Source: Prevotella sp.
GTDB lineage: Bacteria; Bacteroidota; Bacteroidia; Bacteroidales; Bacteroidaceae
Reading direction: 5' to 3'
Length of the DNA: 63,019 nucleotides
NCBI GenBank assembly: GCA_016281815.1
Contig: JAEEJK010000122.1
Span: 1 to 63,019, forward strand
Of this stretch, positions 36,264-44,469 are shown piece after piece. Position 1 is the stretch's first letter, and every line of letters begins with the position of its first letter. A program made the translations under genes and the position numbers. Under the pieces are notes generated by a model. That model was not told where the DNA came from and searched no databases. It worked only from the letters and a program-made list of their open reading frames with translations.

Positions 36264-36336
36264 AGTCCCCACAACCCAATAAGTTGTGGGGATTGATTAT
36301 TGTTTAAAACTCTGTATCTCTGTAATTTTGTGTTGG
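36264..36336 (+). terminator. repeated terminator hairpin unit, copy 1
   Basis: A 12-base stem (36264-36275 with 36283-36294, core CCCCACAAC/GTTGTGGGG) with loop CCAATAA starts seven bases after the DUF1703 stop. It is followed by AACTCTGTATCTCTGTAATTTTGTGTTGG (in two parts, 36308-36336), a member of the CTGTATCTCTGTGTTGG repeat family. The same unit recurs at 37575-37647. Confidence 0.75.
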
Positions 36337-36341
36337 TAGCA

Positions 36342-36373
36342 TGATCATTGGGGACGGTTCTCAATGATCATTG
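36342..36373. repeat. REP-like inverted repeat with GGGACGGTTCT core
   Basis: TGATCATTG (36342-36350) and CAATGATCA (36362-36370) form a perfect nine-base inverted repeat around GGGACGGTTCT. GGGACGGTTCT-type palindromes are known in many genomes as REP sequences linked to REP-associated tyrosine transposases. No such transposase is in this window. Between here and the -7 element at 36552 I see no further feature. Confidence 0.5.
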
Positions 36374-36551
36374 TTACTGGTTCGCCACGTTCCGACAGAT
36401 ATGTTATCCGATGGCTTCTAATCAAGGTGTTCCCCTCATTGCTCCTCTTTTATTTTCCGAATAATCACAGTTTTCATGCGTTTAATCACGGATATGGCAT
36501 GAATCATCACAAATCGCCAAAAATGGGGTTGCAAATAAATATAAAATCGAC

Positions 36552-36559
36552 TAACTTTG
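36552..36559 (+). promoter_or_regulatory. -7 element TAACTTTG
   Basis: TAACTTTG lies 25 bases before the ATG at 36585. It probably drives the two small secreted genes that follow. Confidence 0.55.
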
Positions 36560-36584
36560 CAAACAAAATTAATACACTACAACA

Positions 36585-37040
36585 ATGAAACAACTCTTCT
36601 TCACCTTCGCATTTATGCTCATGGCATCCATGGCAAATGCTGACAACACGACCAACTTGGTTATCAGGCAGAAGGCAGGAAATGAAACCATCCTGTCGCT
36701 CGACTCCAACCCCGTCCTCACATTTGAGGGGGAGTACCTGAACGTGAGAAACGACTATATGACTTTCTCTTTCCCTATCGCTGACATCGACCAGTACAGC
36801 GTTTCCAACCCGACCGATATCAAGGAAATGCGCACTCTGCCACGTATCTCCAACGGACAGGTCACCATCAATGACCTCCCCAACGGAACCAAGGCTTACG
36901 TCCATTCCATAGACGGCAAGGTCATCCGCGAAATGGAGTCGGACGGCATGGGCATCGTATCCTTCAGCCTGCGTGACCTGCCAAAGGGCACCTACATCAT
37001 CAGTGCCGCAAGCACCAGATTCAAGATAGCCAATAAGTAA
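36585..37040 (+). CDS. small secreted protein with sorting-like tail
   Basis: The protein has 151 residues with a signal peptide (MKQLFFTFAFMLMASMANA). Residues 20-80 form an unrecognised beta region with TNLVIRQKAGNETILSL, and residues about 85-151 resemble a type A sorting domain: LPRISNGQVTINDLPNGTKA, VHSIDGKVIRE and LPKGTYIISA. It may be mostly a sorting module. It is followed after 24 bases by a second small secreted gene. Confidence 0.6.
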   Translation: MKQLFFTFAFMLMASMANADNTTNLVIRQKAGNETILSLDSNPVLTFEGEYLNVRNDYMTFSFPIADIDQYSVSNPTDIKEMRTLPRISNGQVTINDLPNGTKAYVHSIDGKVIREMESDGMGIVSFSLRDLPKGTYIISAASTRFKIANK

Positions 37041-37064
37041 AACAACAATAAAATCCAACTCATC

Positions 37065-37532
37065 ATGAAAAGATTATTTTTACTCACAACACTCGTAGGA
37101 CTGTTCGCTGCAGTCTGCCATGGCCAGAAGAAATACGAGATGGTCATCGAGAAGACCGACGGCACGAACATCGTCGTCAACACCGAGGACATCGTCCGCA
37201 CCTATTTCCGTGAAAGGACAGGGGGCGATAACCCTCAGCCGACTGCCCTCAACATTGTCGGCACATGGAATGTCTATGAGGCAGACGTGCAGGGTCTTGA
37301 CGGCATCTGGACATTCAATGCCGACGGCACCGGCACCATAGAGGAATTTTATCATGGAGAATCGGAAGGTGTTGACAAAATGACCTATGATTTCAGTGGC
37401 ACCAGACTCACCATCTATTTGGAGGGTGAGAAAGATGACCCCTTGGTTTTCGACATCAACGTAGTCTCAGAAAACGAATTCACATGGACTGACGGCTATG
37501 ACACCCTGACGTTCAAGAGACAGGGTAATTGA
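37065..37532 (+). CDS. small secreted lipocalin-like protein
   Basis: The protein has 155 residues with a signal peptide (MKRLFLLTTLVGLFAAVCHG). Residues about 22-50 (KYEMVIEKTDGTNIVVNTED, then IVRTYF) resemble a segment found in many short Bacteroidetes exported proteins. Residues 62-153 form a lipocalin-like beta sheet: IVGTWNVYEA, WTFNADGTGTIEEF, TRLTIYLEG and NEFTWTDGYDTLTFKR. The ligand is unknown. It is probably cotranscribed with the preceding gene. Confidence 0.6.
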   Translation: MKRLFLLTTLVGLFAAVCHGQKKYEMVIEKTDGTNIVVNTEDIVRTYFRERTGGDNPQPTALNIVGTWNVYEADVQGLDGIWTFNADGTGTIEEFYHGESEGVDKMTYDFSGTRLTIYLEGEKDDPLVFDINVVSENEFTWTDGYDTLTFKRQGN

Positions 37533-37574
37533 TATAATCAAAGGGCCCCGACCTCCGATACTTGATAAAAAAGC

Positions 37575-37647
37575 CAATCCCCACAACCCAATAAGTTGTG
37601 GGGATTGATCAATTTTCAAAACTCTGTATCTCTGTAACTCTGTGTTG
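37575..37647 (+). terminator. repeated terminator hairpin unit, copy 2
   Basis: A perfect 13-base stem (37575-37587 with 37595-37607) with loop CCAATAA lies 43 bases after the lipocalin-like gene. It is followed by ACTCTGTATCTCTGTAACTC (37621-37640) and TGTGTTG. The unit nearly matches that at 36264-36336, 1.3 kb away. Confidence 0.75.
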
Positions 37648-37698
37648 AAAATGATTAACGTAAACTCTGTAACAGTGTTGATAATGATATCCTAATGC

Positions 37699-39222
37699 TT
37701 ATTGATAGCACTCAAAAATCTTGTCCACATCCTTGCGGGGCAGTTTCGGCGTGAGCAGGCTCACGATGGCCACGACGGCAAAGCCGCCGAGCATGGCGAT
37801 GGCTCCGCAGTTGATGGGGTTGATGGGATTGCCGATCAGCATGTTGATCACCGTCAGGCCCACGCCCCAGGCAAAGCAGGCCCAGACGGAGGCTTTGGTC
37901 ACACCGCGCCAGTAGAGGCCGAGCATGAACGGGGCGAGGAAGGCACCTGCCAACGCACCCCATGAGATGCCCATCATCTGAGCAATGAAGGTGGGCGGGT
38001 TGAGCGCAATCATCAGTGAGATGACGATGAAGAACACAATCAGCACGCGCATGACGACCACCTTGCGACGCTCGATTTTCTCCGACACCATGTCATCGAT
38101 GCTTCCTTCTTCCACCTCACCCGGGGCAGATTTCTTGTCACGGTAGATGAGGTCAAGTGTCATGGTTGATGAGGAGGTGAGCACCAACGATGCAAGGGTC
38201 GACATGGATGCGGAGAGCACCAGAAGTACGACAAGGGCGATGATGACATCGGGCAGCGTGACGAGCATCGACGGTACGATGGAGTCGAAGTCGAGACGGC
38301 CGTTGGGAAGGGTAGGGGGCGTGCCGAAGAGACGTCCGAAACCTCCGAGGAAATAGCAGCCGCCTGCCACGATGAAGGCGAAGATGGTGGAGATGACGGT
38401 GCCACGGTGGATTGCACGCTCATCAGTGATGGAGTAGAACTTACCCACCATCTGTGGCAGTCCCCAGGTGCCGAGCGAGGTGAGAACCACCACGCCGAGC
38501 AGGTTCCATGGGTCGGGACCCCAGATGTCGGCCAACATGCCATTGGCGTTGGGGTCGGTGTCACTGGGGATGGCGGCCAGTTTGTCGACAGCGGCAGAAA
38601 GACCTCCCTGAGAACTGAGCACGGAAGCGATGACCACCACAATGCCGAAAAGCATGATGACACCCTGGACAAAATCGTTCATCGCAGTGGCCTTGTAACC
38701 GCCGAGGATGACGTAGAGTGCAGTGAGCAGCGCCATGATGACTACGCAGTACTCATAAGGGATGCCGAAACCCATCTCAAAGAGGGTGGAGATGCCTTTG
38801 TACACACCGGCGGTATAAGGGATGAGGAAGACAAACACGATGACGGAAGCCACGACGCGGAGCCACTCGCTCTGATAGCGGGTACCGAAGAAATCAGGCA
38901 TGGTGCGGCTCTCGATGTGCTGCGTCATCAGTTTGGTGCGCCGTCCCAGCAGTATCCATGCCAGCAGCGAACCGATAACGGCATTGCCGATGCCGATCCA
39001 GGAGGCAGACATGCCATATTTCCATCCAAACTGTCCGGCATAGCCCACGAAGACCACGGCGGAGAAATAACTGGTGCCGAAAGCGAAGGCGGTGAGCCAT
39101 GGGCCTACTGCACGGCCGCCCAACACAAATCCCTCTACAGTTTTGGCCTGTTTACGCGAATAGATACCCACTCCCACCATGACGGCCAAGAAAAGGAGGG
39201 TGAGCAATATCTTGATGATCAT
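37699..39222 (-). CDS. sodium:solute symporter (SSS family)
   Basis: The protein has 507 residues and about 13 membrane helices. Family features include EGFVLGGRAVGPWLTAFAFG near residue 35, then TSYFSAVVFVGYAGQFGW, SRTMPDFFGTRYQSEWLR and LLVLSASMSTLASLVLTSSS near residue 330, the conserved SSS block. It couples Na+ entry to uptake of an organic solute; it looks most like PutP-type members, but the substrate is not determined. It lies 63 bases downstream of the porin gene in the same direction and may be cotranscribed with it. Confidence 0.87.
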   Translation of the reverse strand: MIIKILLTLLFLAVMVGVGIYSRKQAKTVEGFVLGGRAVGPWLTAFAFGTSYFSAVVFVGYAGQFGWKYGMSASWIGIGNAVIGSLLAWILLGRRTKLMTQHIESRTMPDFFGTRYQSEWLRVVASVIVFVFLIPYTAGVYKGISTLFEMGFGIPYEYCVVIMALLTALYVILGGYKATAMNDFVQGVIMLFGIVVVIASVLSSQGGLSAAVDKLAAIPSDTDPNANGMLADIWGPDPWNLLGVVVLTSLGTWGLPQMVGKFYSITDERAIHRGTVISTIFAFIVAGGCYFLGGFGRLFGTPPTLPNGRLDFDSIVPSMLVTLPDVIIALVVLLVLSASMSTLASLVLTSSSTMTLDLIYRDKKSAPGEVEEGSIDDMVSEKIERRKVVVMRVLIVFFIVISLMIALNPPTFIAQMMGISWGALAGAFLAPFMLGLYWRGVTKASVWACFAWGVGLTVINMLIGNPINPINCGAIAMLGGFAVVAIVSLLTPKLPRKDVDKIFECYQ

Positions 39223-39285
39223 TTGTCTTTATTCCTTAAATAATTGTTGTTCTCGTTTGCTTGTTCTCTCTTGTGTCTTCGACTC

Positions 39286-40332
39286 TTAGAATGCTACCTG
39301 TACCTGAGCCTGCAGCCAATTGTAGTCATCCGTGAAATGGCTCATGCAACGGGTGTACTGCAACTGAAGACGGCATTTCTTGTAAAACCAGTACTGGATG
39401 CCGCCTGTCAGGTTGGTCTGGTAATAGTCCATGTCCGTATTGCGGTCGTAGTAATCGGCTGATGCCACAATGTCGAGATCCTTGGCCACAGGGACGCTGG
39501 CTGTCACATAACCGCCCATGCTGCCCACGTCGCCATCTTTGCCACCCAACCATTCGGCACGCACGTTGCAGGCGTCGCTCTTCCATTCTGCGCCGATGCT
39601 GTAGCGGTCGCGGCGGTAGTCGTCGCCAACCTGCACACCTGGGTTCCATGCGGCGGTGCCCACGGCATGTCCACGTCCCTTTTGGGCAGTAGCCACCAGG
39701 CGCAGGCCGTCGATGGGCTTGTATTCCAACCGGGCGATGACATCTTTGTCGGAGTTACCGTCCTTGCGGTTGATGCCCTGTCCGTTCATCAGCGCCAACT
39801 CATAATGGATGTGGTTGTCAAACAGGTCGCCATAGACCATCATACCGAGGTCGCGTCCGTAGTTCACACCGTTGAGCGGATCAGGTCCCTCACCGGCGAG
39901 GAAAAGTACAGCCTGTGAGTAGACATCGATGAGTTCGAGCATGGTAGGAGAGAGGGGGTTCTCCAAACTGTAACTGTGTTTGAACTGGCCAAGCCGCATG
40001 CTGAAGGCTTTGTCTTTGGAGAAACGGTAGTCGAGATAATACTCTTGCACAACACTGGAGAAATCGTGCATGAACATGAATGAGAAACGGTCGGTGATGC
40101 GGGCCTTTGCCCAAAAAAGAGTCCGTTTCAGGTTGTAAGTGCTGGTAGTTTTGCCGCCGGCATCGTCATAGGAATAGCCCCCCTGGGCATAACCATGAAG
40201 TTCAACGCGGTCTGTGAATTCCTTGGTCCAGTCTATCGACTTGGACGCACTCTGTTGCCCCATGGCCGCCACCGAACTGAACACAGCCATAGCGACGGCC
40301 AGAGAGGATGTCTTGATGGATTGTTTCCTCAT
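39286..40332 (-). CDS. outer-membrane porin, phosphate-selective O/P-like
   Basis: The protein has 348 residues with a signal peptide (about 25). The rest is a beta barrel of alternating strands, with FSFMFMHDFSSVVQEYYLDY, MRLGQFKHSYSLENPLSP, YGRDLGMMVYGDLFD and VRAEWLGGKDGD, ending in the aromatic C-terminal strand AQVQVAF. This is the phosphate-selective porin O/P family of Bacteroidetes. The name does not prove phosphate specificity. With the SSS gene downstream, an outer-plus-inner membrane uptake pair is plausible. Confidence 0.82.
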   Translation of the reverse strand: MRKQSIKTSSLAVAMAVFSSVAAMGQQSASKSIDWTKEFTDRVELHGYAQGGYSYDDAGGKTTSTYNLKRTLFWAKARITDRFSFMFMHDFSSVVQEYYLDYRFSKDKAFSMRLGQFKHSYSLENPLSPTMLELIDVYSQAVLFLAGEGPDPLNGVNYGRDLGMMVYGDLFDNHIHYELALMNGQGINRKDGNSDKDVIARLEYKPIDGLRLVATAQKGRGHAVGTAAWNPGVQVGDDYRRDRYSIGAEWKSDACNVRAEWLGGKDGDVGSMGGYVTASVPVAKDLDIVASADYYDRNTDMDYYQTNLTGGIQYWFYKKCRLQLQYTRCMSHFTDDYNWLQAQVQVAF

Positions 40333-40396
40333 GCAAGTGAAATTTTGAAATGAATGATTTTGTCGATTAAAATACTTTTAGATTCATTTTCGCTTG

Positions 40397-40404
40397 CAAA
40401 TTTA
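40397..40404 (-). promoter_or_regulatory. -7 element TAAATTTG of the porin gene
   Basis: TAAATTTG on the minus strand lies 64 bases before the ATG at 40332. A TTTG is 24 bases further upstream, slightly too far. Confidence 0.45.
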
Positions 40405-40590
40405 CAGCATAAAATTATAAAACAATAACAAATTGCTTGAAATTTGCTTTTTCCCCTTACTTTTTGCGATGATTTTGCAACTTGGCGCTTTCTGAGTTGT
40501 CAACTTTTTGTCTCTTTCCAGAACAGGAGAGTTCCCCACCTTTAACAATTCTTAAGTGTCATTCCCCTTGGTAGGATGGGAAGTTTGTCG

Positions 40591-40598
40591 TAACTTTG
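40591..40598 (+). promoter_or_regulatory. -7 element TAACTTTG next to the dnaG start
   Basis: TAACTTTG ends only nine bases before the dnaG ATG at 40608, so a transcript from it would have almost no leader. It may be one of two promoters. Confidence 0.4.
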
Positions 40599-40607
40599 TA
40601 TTTTGCA

Positions 40608-42542
40608 ATGATAGACCGTCCGACCATCGACCGTATCATGGACGCTGCCAACATCGTTGACGTCGTCTCTGAGTTTGTCTCGCTCCGAAAGAGCGGGGCA
40701 AATTACAAGGGTCTGTGCCCCTTCCACGATGACCGCACCCCGTCGTTCTCCGTGTCGCCTGCACGCGGCATCTACAAATGCTTCTCCTGTGGAAAGGCGG
40801 GCAACGCGGCCAATTTCATCATGGAGCATGAGCAGATGTCATATCCTGATGCGCTGAGATGGTTGGCTCGCAAATACCATATAGAAATCAAGGAACGCGA
40901 GTTGACCGATGAGGAGCGCGAGCAGGAAAGTGAGCGTGAGAGCCTGTTTATCGTCAATGAATGGGCTGCAGACTATTTCAGTCAGGTTTTGCACGACGAT
41001 CCCGACGGTCAGGCGGTGGGCATGGCATATTTCAGGTCAAGGGGATTCCGTGATGATATCATCGCCCGTTTCCGGCTTGGCTATGCTCCACAAAAGCGGA
41101 ATGCACTCTCCACCACCGCCCATGCCAAAGGCTATAAGGATGAGTTCTTGGTCAAAAGCGGCCTGTGCGTGCAGCGTGACGATGGCAGCCTCTACGACCG
41201 CTTCGCTGGCAGGGTGATTTTCCCCTGGATAGGAGTGAGCGGCAAGGTGACTGCTTTCGGAGGCCGTGTGCTCGACTCGCGCACCAAAGGGGTGGCGCAG
41301 AAATACGTCAATTCTCCCGATTCCGTGGTCTATCACAAGGATCATGAACTCTATGGGCTCTACCAGGCGAAGAAAGCCATTGCCAAGGAGGACTGCGTCT
41401 ATATGGTGGAGGGATATACCGATGTGCTGTCGATGCACCAGTGCGGCATCGAGAATGTGGTTGCCAACTCAGGCACGGCTCTCAGCATCTTTCAGATTAA
41501 GTTGCTCCGGCGCTTCACTTCCCATATCGTGCTGCTTTATGACGGCGATGAGGCAGGCATCCATGCTGCACTCAGGGGGGCGGACATGTTCCTCGCTGAG
41601 GGGATGAACATCAAGATGCTCCTGCTCCCCGATGGTGATGACCCCGATAGTTTCGCCCGCAAGCACACGGCAGCGGACTTCCGGCAATATGTAGCCGACC
41701 ATCAGGAGGATTTCCTTGTATTTAAAACGAGGTATCTCCTAAAAGGAGTCACCGATCCCAGCAAGCGCTCCGAGGGCATCGCCAGCATCGTGAAGAGCAT
41801 CTCGGTCATCACCGACCAGATCGTGCGCTCCACTTATATTAAGGAATGTGCGCAGCGGATAGGCATGTCGGAGCGAGCACTCATCTATGAGATGAACAAA
41901 TACATACGTCGCGACAGGGAGGAGCAGATGCGGCAGAAGGAGCGTGAGGCGGAACGGCAACGTATAGCCTCACCCCAAAAAGTGTCACAGGGACCACTGA
42001 CTGCCACACAGATGACGGCGGATGTGGAGACATTGCTCATTCAACTAGTCGTCAGACATGGGGCGGAGAAGGTGTTCCGGGAACTGGTGGCGGAGGATGG
42101 CTCTGCCTTTGACCTTTCTGTTGCAGAGTTCATCTTTTACAATCTCGAGGAGGATGGCTTGCGCCTGGAGAACAGCCTATACCAAGGCATGCTGGAGGAG
42201 GCTGTGGCGCTTGTGCAGCAAGGAGAGACTGACTTGCTGGGGCATTTTGAGCGGCATCCCGATGTGAGGGTAAGTTCTGAGGCCACACGGTTGAGTGTCA
42301 CCTATCAGTTGTCGGAAAGCAATCAGGTGAGGATGAATGATGAAACCCTGCGCTCCCAGGTGGAACATGTGCTGCTTGACTACAGAATGGCCATTGTGAA
42401 GAGCAGGGAGGAAGTGCTTCGACAGCAACTCGCACTCGCCAACAGCAGCGAGGAGAAGAGGGAAATCTTGGCAGAGATGAGCAATCTCTTGGCCATGAGA
42501 AAGGAAATTGCCCGTATGGTGGGCAAGAGCATCATTATATAA
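40608..42542 (+). CDS. dnaG: DNA primase
   Basis: The 644-residue protein makes RNA primers for the replication fork. The N-terminal zinc ribbon has Cys37, His40, Cys58 and Cys61 in LCPFHDDRTPSFSVSP and YKCFSCGKAGNA. The TOPRIM catalytic core includes YMVEGYTDVLSMHQCGIENV, NSGTAL and VLLYDGDEAG. A long helical C-terminal part should bind the DnaB helicase. The ATG at 40608 (MIDRPTIDRIMDAA) matches the family start better than the TTG four codons upstream. Confidence 0.95.
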   Translation: MIDRPTIDRIMDAANIVDVVSEFVSLRKSGANYKGLCPFHDDRTPSFSVSPARGIYKCFSCGKAGNAANFIMEHEQMSYPDALRWLARKYHIEIKERELTDEEREQESERESLFIVNEWAADYFSQVLHDDPDGQAVGMAYFRSRGFRDDIIARFRLGYAPQKRNALSTTAHAKGYKDEFLVKSGLCVQRDDGSLYDRFAGRVIFPWIGVSGKVTAFGGRVLDSRTKGVAQKYVNSPDSVVYHKDHELYGLYQAKKAIAKEDCVYMVEGYTDVLSMHQCGIENVVANSGTALSIFQIKLLRRFTSHIVLLYDGDEAGIHAALRGADMFLAEGMNIKMLLLPDGDDPDSFARKHTAADFRQYVADHQEDFLVFKTRYLLKGVTDPSKRSEGIASIVKSISVITDQIVRSTYIKECAQRIGMSERALIYEMNKYIRRDREEQMRQKEREAERQRIASPQKVSQGPLTATQMTADVETLLIQLVVRHGAEKVFRELVAEDGSAFDLSVAEFIFYNLEEDGLRLENSLYQGMLEEAVALVQQGETDLLGHFERHPDVRVSSEATRLSVTYQLSESNQVRMNDETLRSQVEHVLLDYRMAIVKSREEVLRQQLALANSSEEKREILAEMSNLLAMRKEIARMVGKSIII

Positions 42543-42555
42543 ATAGGACAAATAT

Positions 42556-44268
42556 ATGACATACGCTATAGAATTATTGATTTTGGGTGTCCTCCTCCTG
42601 CTGCTCTATGCGCAGTGGAAGGGGAAACCTGTTGGCAAACTGCTGAGAATCAGGCGCAGGAGGAAGGGTAATGGGCCTGATGCTCATCGGGCAGAGGAAA
42701 TGGAGCGCTTGGCCAGCCAGGCACTTCAGGACTTGCATTGTGAGGTGTCATGGGAAACAGACAAGACGGTGCGTATCGGACAATATGATTTCCAGAATGG
42801 GCATTTCCAATTGCGCATCGACCCATCGACGGCATACGCCAGCCTCGCCTACCTGTTCTGCTTCAATGTGAAGTTGGACCAACTCAATAATGTCAGGATG
42901 GTGGTCAACAAGTGCAACATCAACTCAGAGAACCATAGGATTATCTATACCATCAATGAGGAGAAAAACGAAGTGGACCTGCACATCCTCGCTGGCATCA
43001 GACTCTCGCAGGGCAATGCCCGGGAGACATTGGCTGAATGTATGACAGGGGCTTTCGCATGGCAGAACACACTGGCACGGCATCTCACTGAGAGGAAAGA
43101 AGGACCGGCGAAAGCGGATGTCGAACTGAGCAATGCCGAACGGGGGCGCGAATTGTTCTTGCTGCATGAGCATGAGATGCGCATGCAGGGCGATGACAGC
43201 CTGCGGAAAAATGAGGTGGAGCGTGTCACTCTCGGACAGTTCCTGGAGAAAACGATGGGACTGACAAGTCTTTCCGCCACCAGACTGGAATTTGCCAATT
43301 CGGAATGTGAGACACTGGAAGACAGTGATGAGATTTTGGACTATGACCTCTCGCAGGCATTGTTTGCTGATGGCAAGAGAGTGGCGACACAGACCGTGGC
43401 GATGCTGCGTGTCATCATGCCCGATATGCCGCTGGAGGAGCGGTTGATCACACTGACCTTCAACGAGGAGGGCTCCGACGGTCTCACCGACTATTTCCGT
43501 GTGTCCGCTTACATGGTGCCGGTGTCTGTCAGCGCGTCACATCCGTTCAATCAGAAACACCATATCCAACTGAGCAATTCTGCTCTGATGGCCTATGACC
43601 ATGTCTCCAGACAGCAGCAGAGAGACGAGAGCAACTACATGTGGAAGGAGGCGGTGCAGAAAAAGAAAAACGGTCAGGCCGACCAACTCACCGACGAGCA
43701 GAAGTTGTTGTCGGATTGTTCCGACGCAGGATTGGCCCATCTGCTCTACAGGGGCAGAAAACTCTATCTCGCCGGGCGTTACTATGAGGCGTTGCTGCAC
43801 TTTGAGAACGCTTTCATAGAGATGACAGACTTCTATGACCGCATGAATGACAATGAACTGCAGTCATTCTACGACCTCGTTTTCGATATCGGCTTTTGCT
43901 ACAGTGAACTCAAGGTTTACGACAAGGCCTTGTTCTATCTCGAGATGCTCTCAGGACTTCACCGCATCACCTATACCATGGAGTATGTCAACTGCCTGGT
44001 CAACAGTGGTGACTATCGTGCGCAGCAGGCCATCGACCATCTTATCGCAGGGGTGAAGATGAATATAGAGGAAGACGAGCAACCTCAGGAGCATATCGCC
44101 GCCTTCCTCGCCTTCCTCCAGCGCAGGAAGGTGTATGTCCTGATTGAGAAACAGGCTTACAACAAAGCGCAGCGAATGCTAAAGAAAATGCTCAACGACC
44201 CCGAGAATGCCGATTTCGCCCTCAACGAACTGGCATACCTGCAGAAAAAGATGAAGGAAAGAGATTGA
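42556..44268 (+). CDS. membrane-anchored protein with C-terminal TPR-like helices
   Basis: The protein has 570 residues. One N-terminal membrane helix (about 4-20, IELLILGVLLLLLYA) is followed by a basic stretch (RIRRRRK), an unrecognised mixed domain (about 40-340) and TPR-like helices (about 395-560) such as LAHLLYRGRKLYLAGRYYEA and DIGFCYSELKVYDKALFYLE. It follows dnaG by 13 bases and is probably cotranscribed. I do not recognise a family. The stop codon lies inside the first unit of the heptamer array that follows, so the end of the gene may have been reshaped by the repeat. Confidence 0.65.
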   Translation: MTYAIELLILGVLLLLLYAQWKGKPVGKLLRIRRRRKGNGPDAHRAEEMERLASQALQDLHCEVSWETDKTVRIGQYDFQNGHFQLRIDPSTAYASLAYLFCFNVKLDQLNNVRMVVNKCNINSENHRIIYTINEEKNEVDLHILAGIRLSQGNARETLAECMTGAFAWQNTLARHLTERKEGPAKADVELSNAERGRELFLLHEHEMRMQGDDSLRKNEVERVTLGQFLEKTMGLTSLSATRLEFANSECETLEDSDEILDYDLSQALFADGKRVATQTVAMLRVIMPDMPLEERLITLTFNEEGSDGLTDYFRVSAYMVPVSVSASHPFNQKHHIQLSNSALMAYDHVSRQQQRDESNYMWKEAVQKKKNGQADQLTDEQKLLSDCSDAGLAHLLYRGRKLYLAGRYYEALLHFENAFIEMTDFYDRMNDNELQSFYDLVFDIGFCYSELKVYDKALFYLEMLSGLHRITYTMEYVNCLVNSGDYRAQQAIDHLIAGVKMNIEEDEQPQEHIAAFLAFLQRRKVYVLIEKQAYNKAQRMLKKMLNDPENADFALNELAYLQKKMKERD

Positions 44269-44388
44269 AAATTGAAGATTAAAGATTGAAAATTGAAGAT
44301 TGAAGATTGATTTCGGCAAGCCGATTGAAAATTGAAGATTGAAAATTGAAAATTGATTTCGGCAAGCCGATTGAAAATTGAAGATTGA
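44263..44388. repeat. heptanucleotide array (ATTGAAR)n with palindromic spacers
   Basis: Seven-base units GATTGAA/AATTGAA are interrupted twice by TTCGGCAAGCC (44312-44322 and 44358-44368), which with flanking bases forms TCGGC-AA-GCCGA. This gives three blocks of 7, 5 and 3-4 units. The array begins at the stop codon of the 42556 gene. The same unit is found at 24621-24688. Confidence 0.85.
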
Positions 44389-44403
44389 ATATTTTTGTGG
44401 CAC

Positions 44404-44433
44404 AAGGGTAGGGACGCGATGTATCGCGTCCGC
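44404..44433. repeat. GGACGCGATGTATCGCGTCC palindrome
   Basis: A copy of the dispersed palindrome in the form GGTAGGGACGCGATGTATCG then CGTCCGCC, between the heptamer array and the end of rsmD. Confidence 0.85.
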
Positions 44434-44469
44434 CTATTCCATAGTAGGAGTAATCATAATTCTTAATCC

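Noticed and set aside
36364..36588. 74-codon frame before the small secreted genes
   Set aside because: It starts in the REP-like inverted repeat and runs through the -7 promoter of the next gene.
44263..44388. Possible CRISPR-like array
   Set aside because: The units are seven bases without unique spacers, and the two 11-base interruptions are identical.
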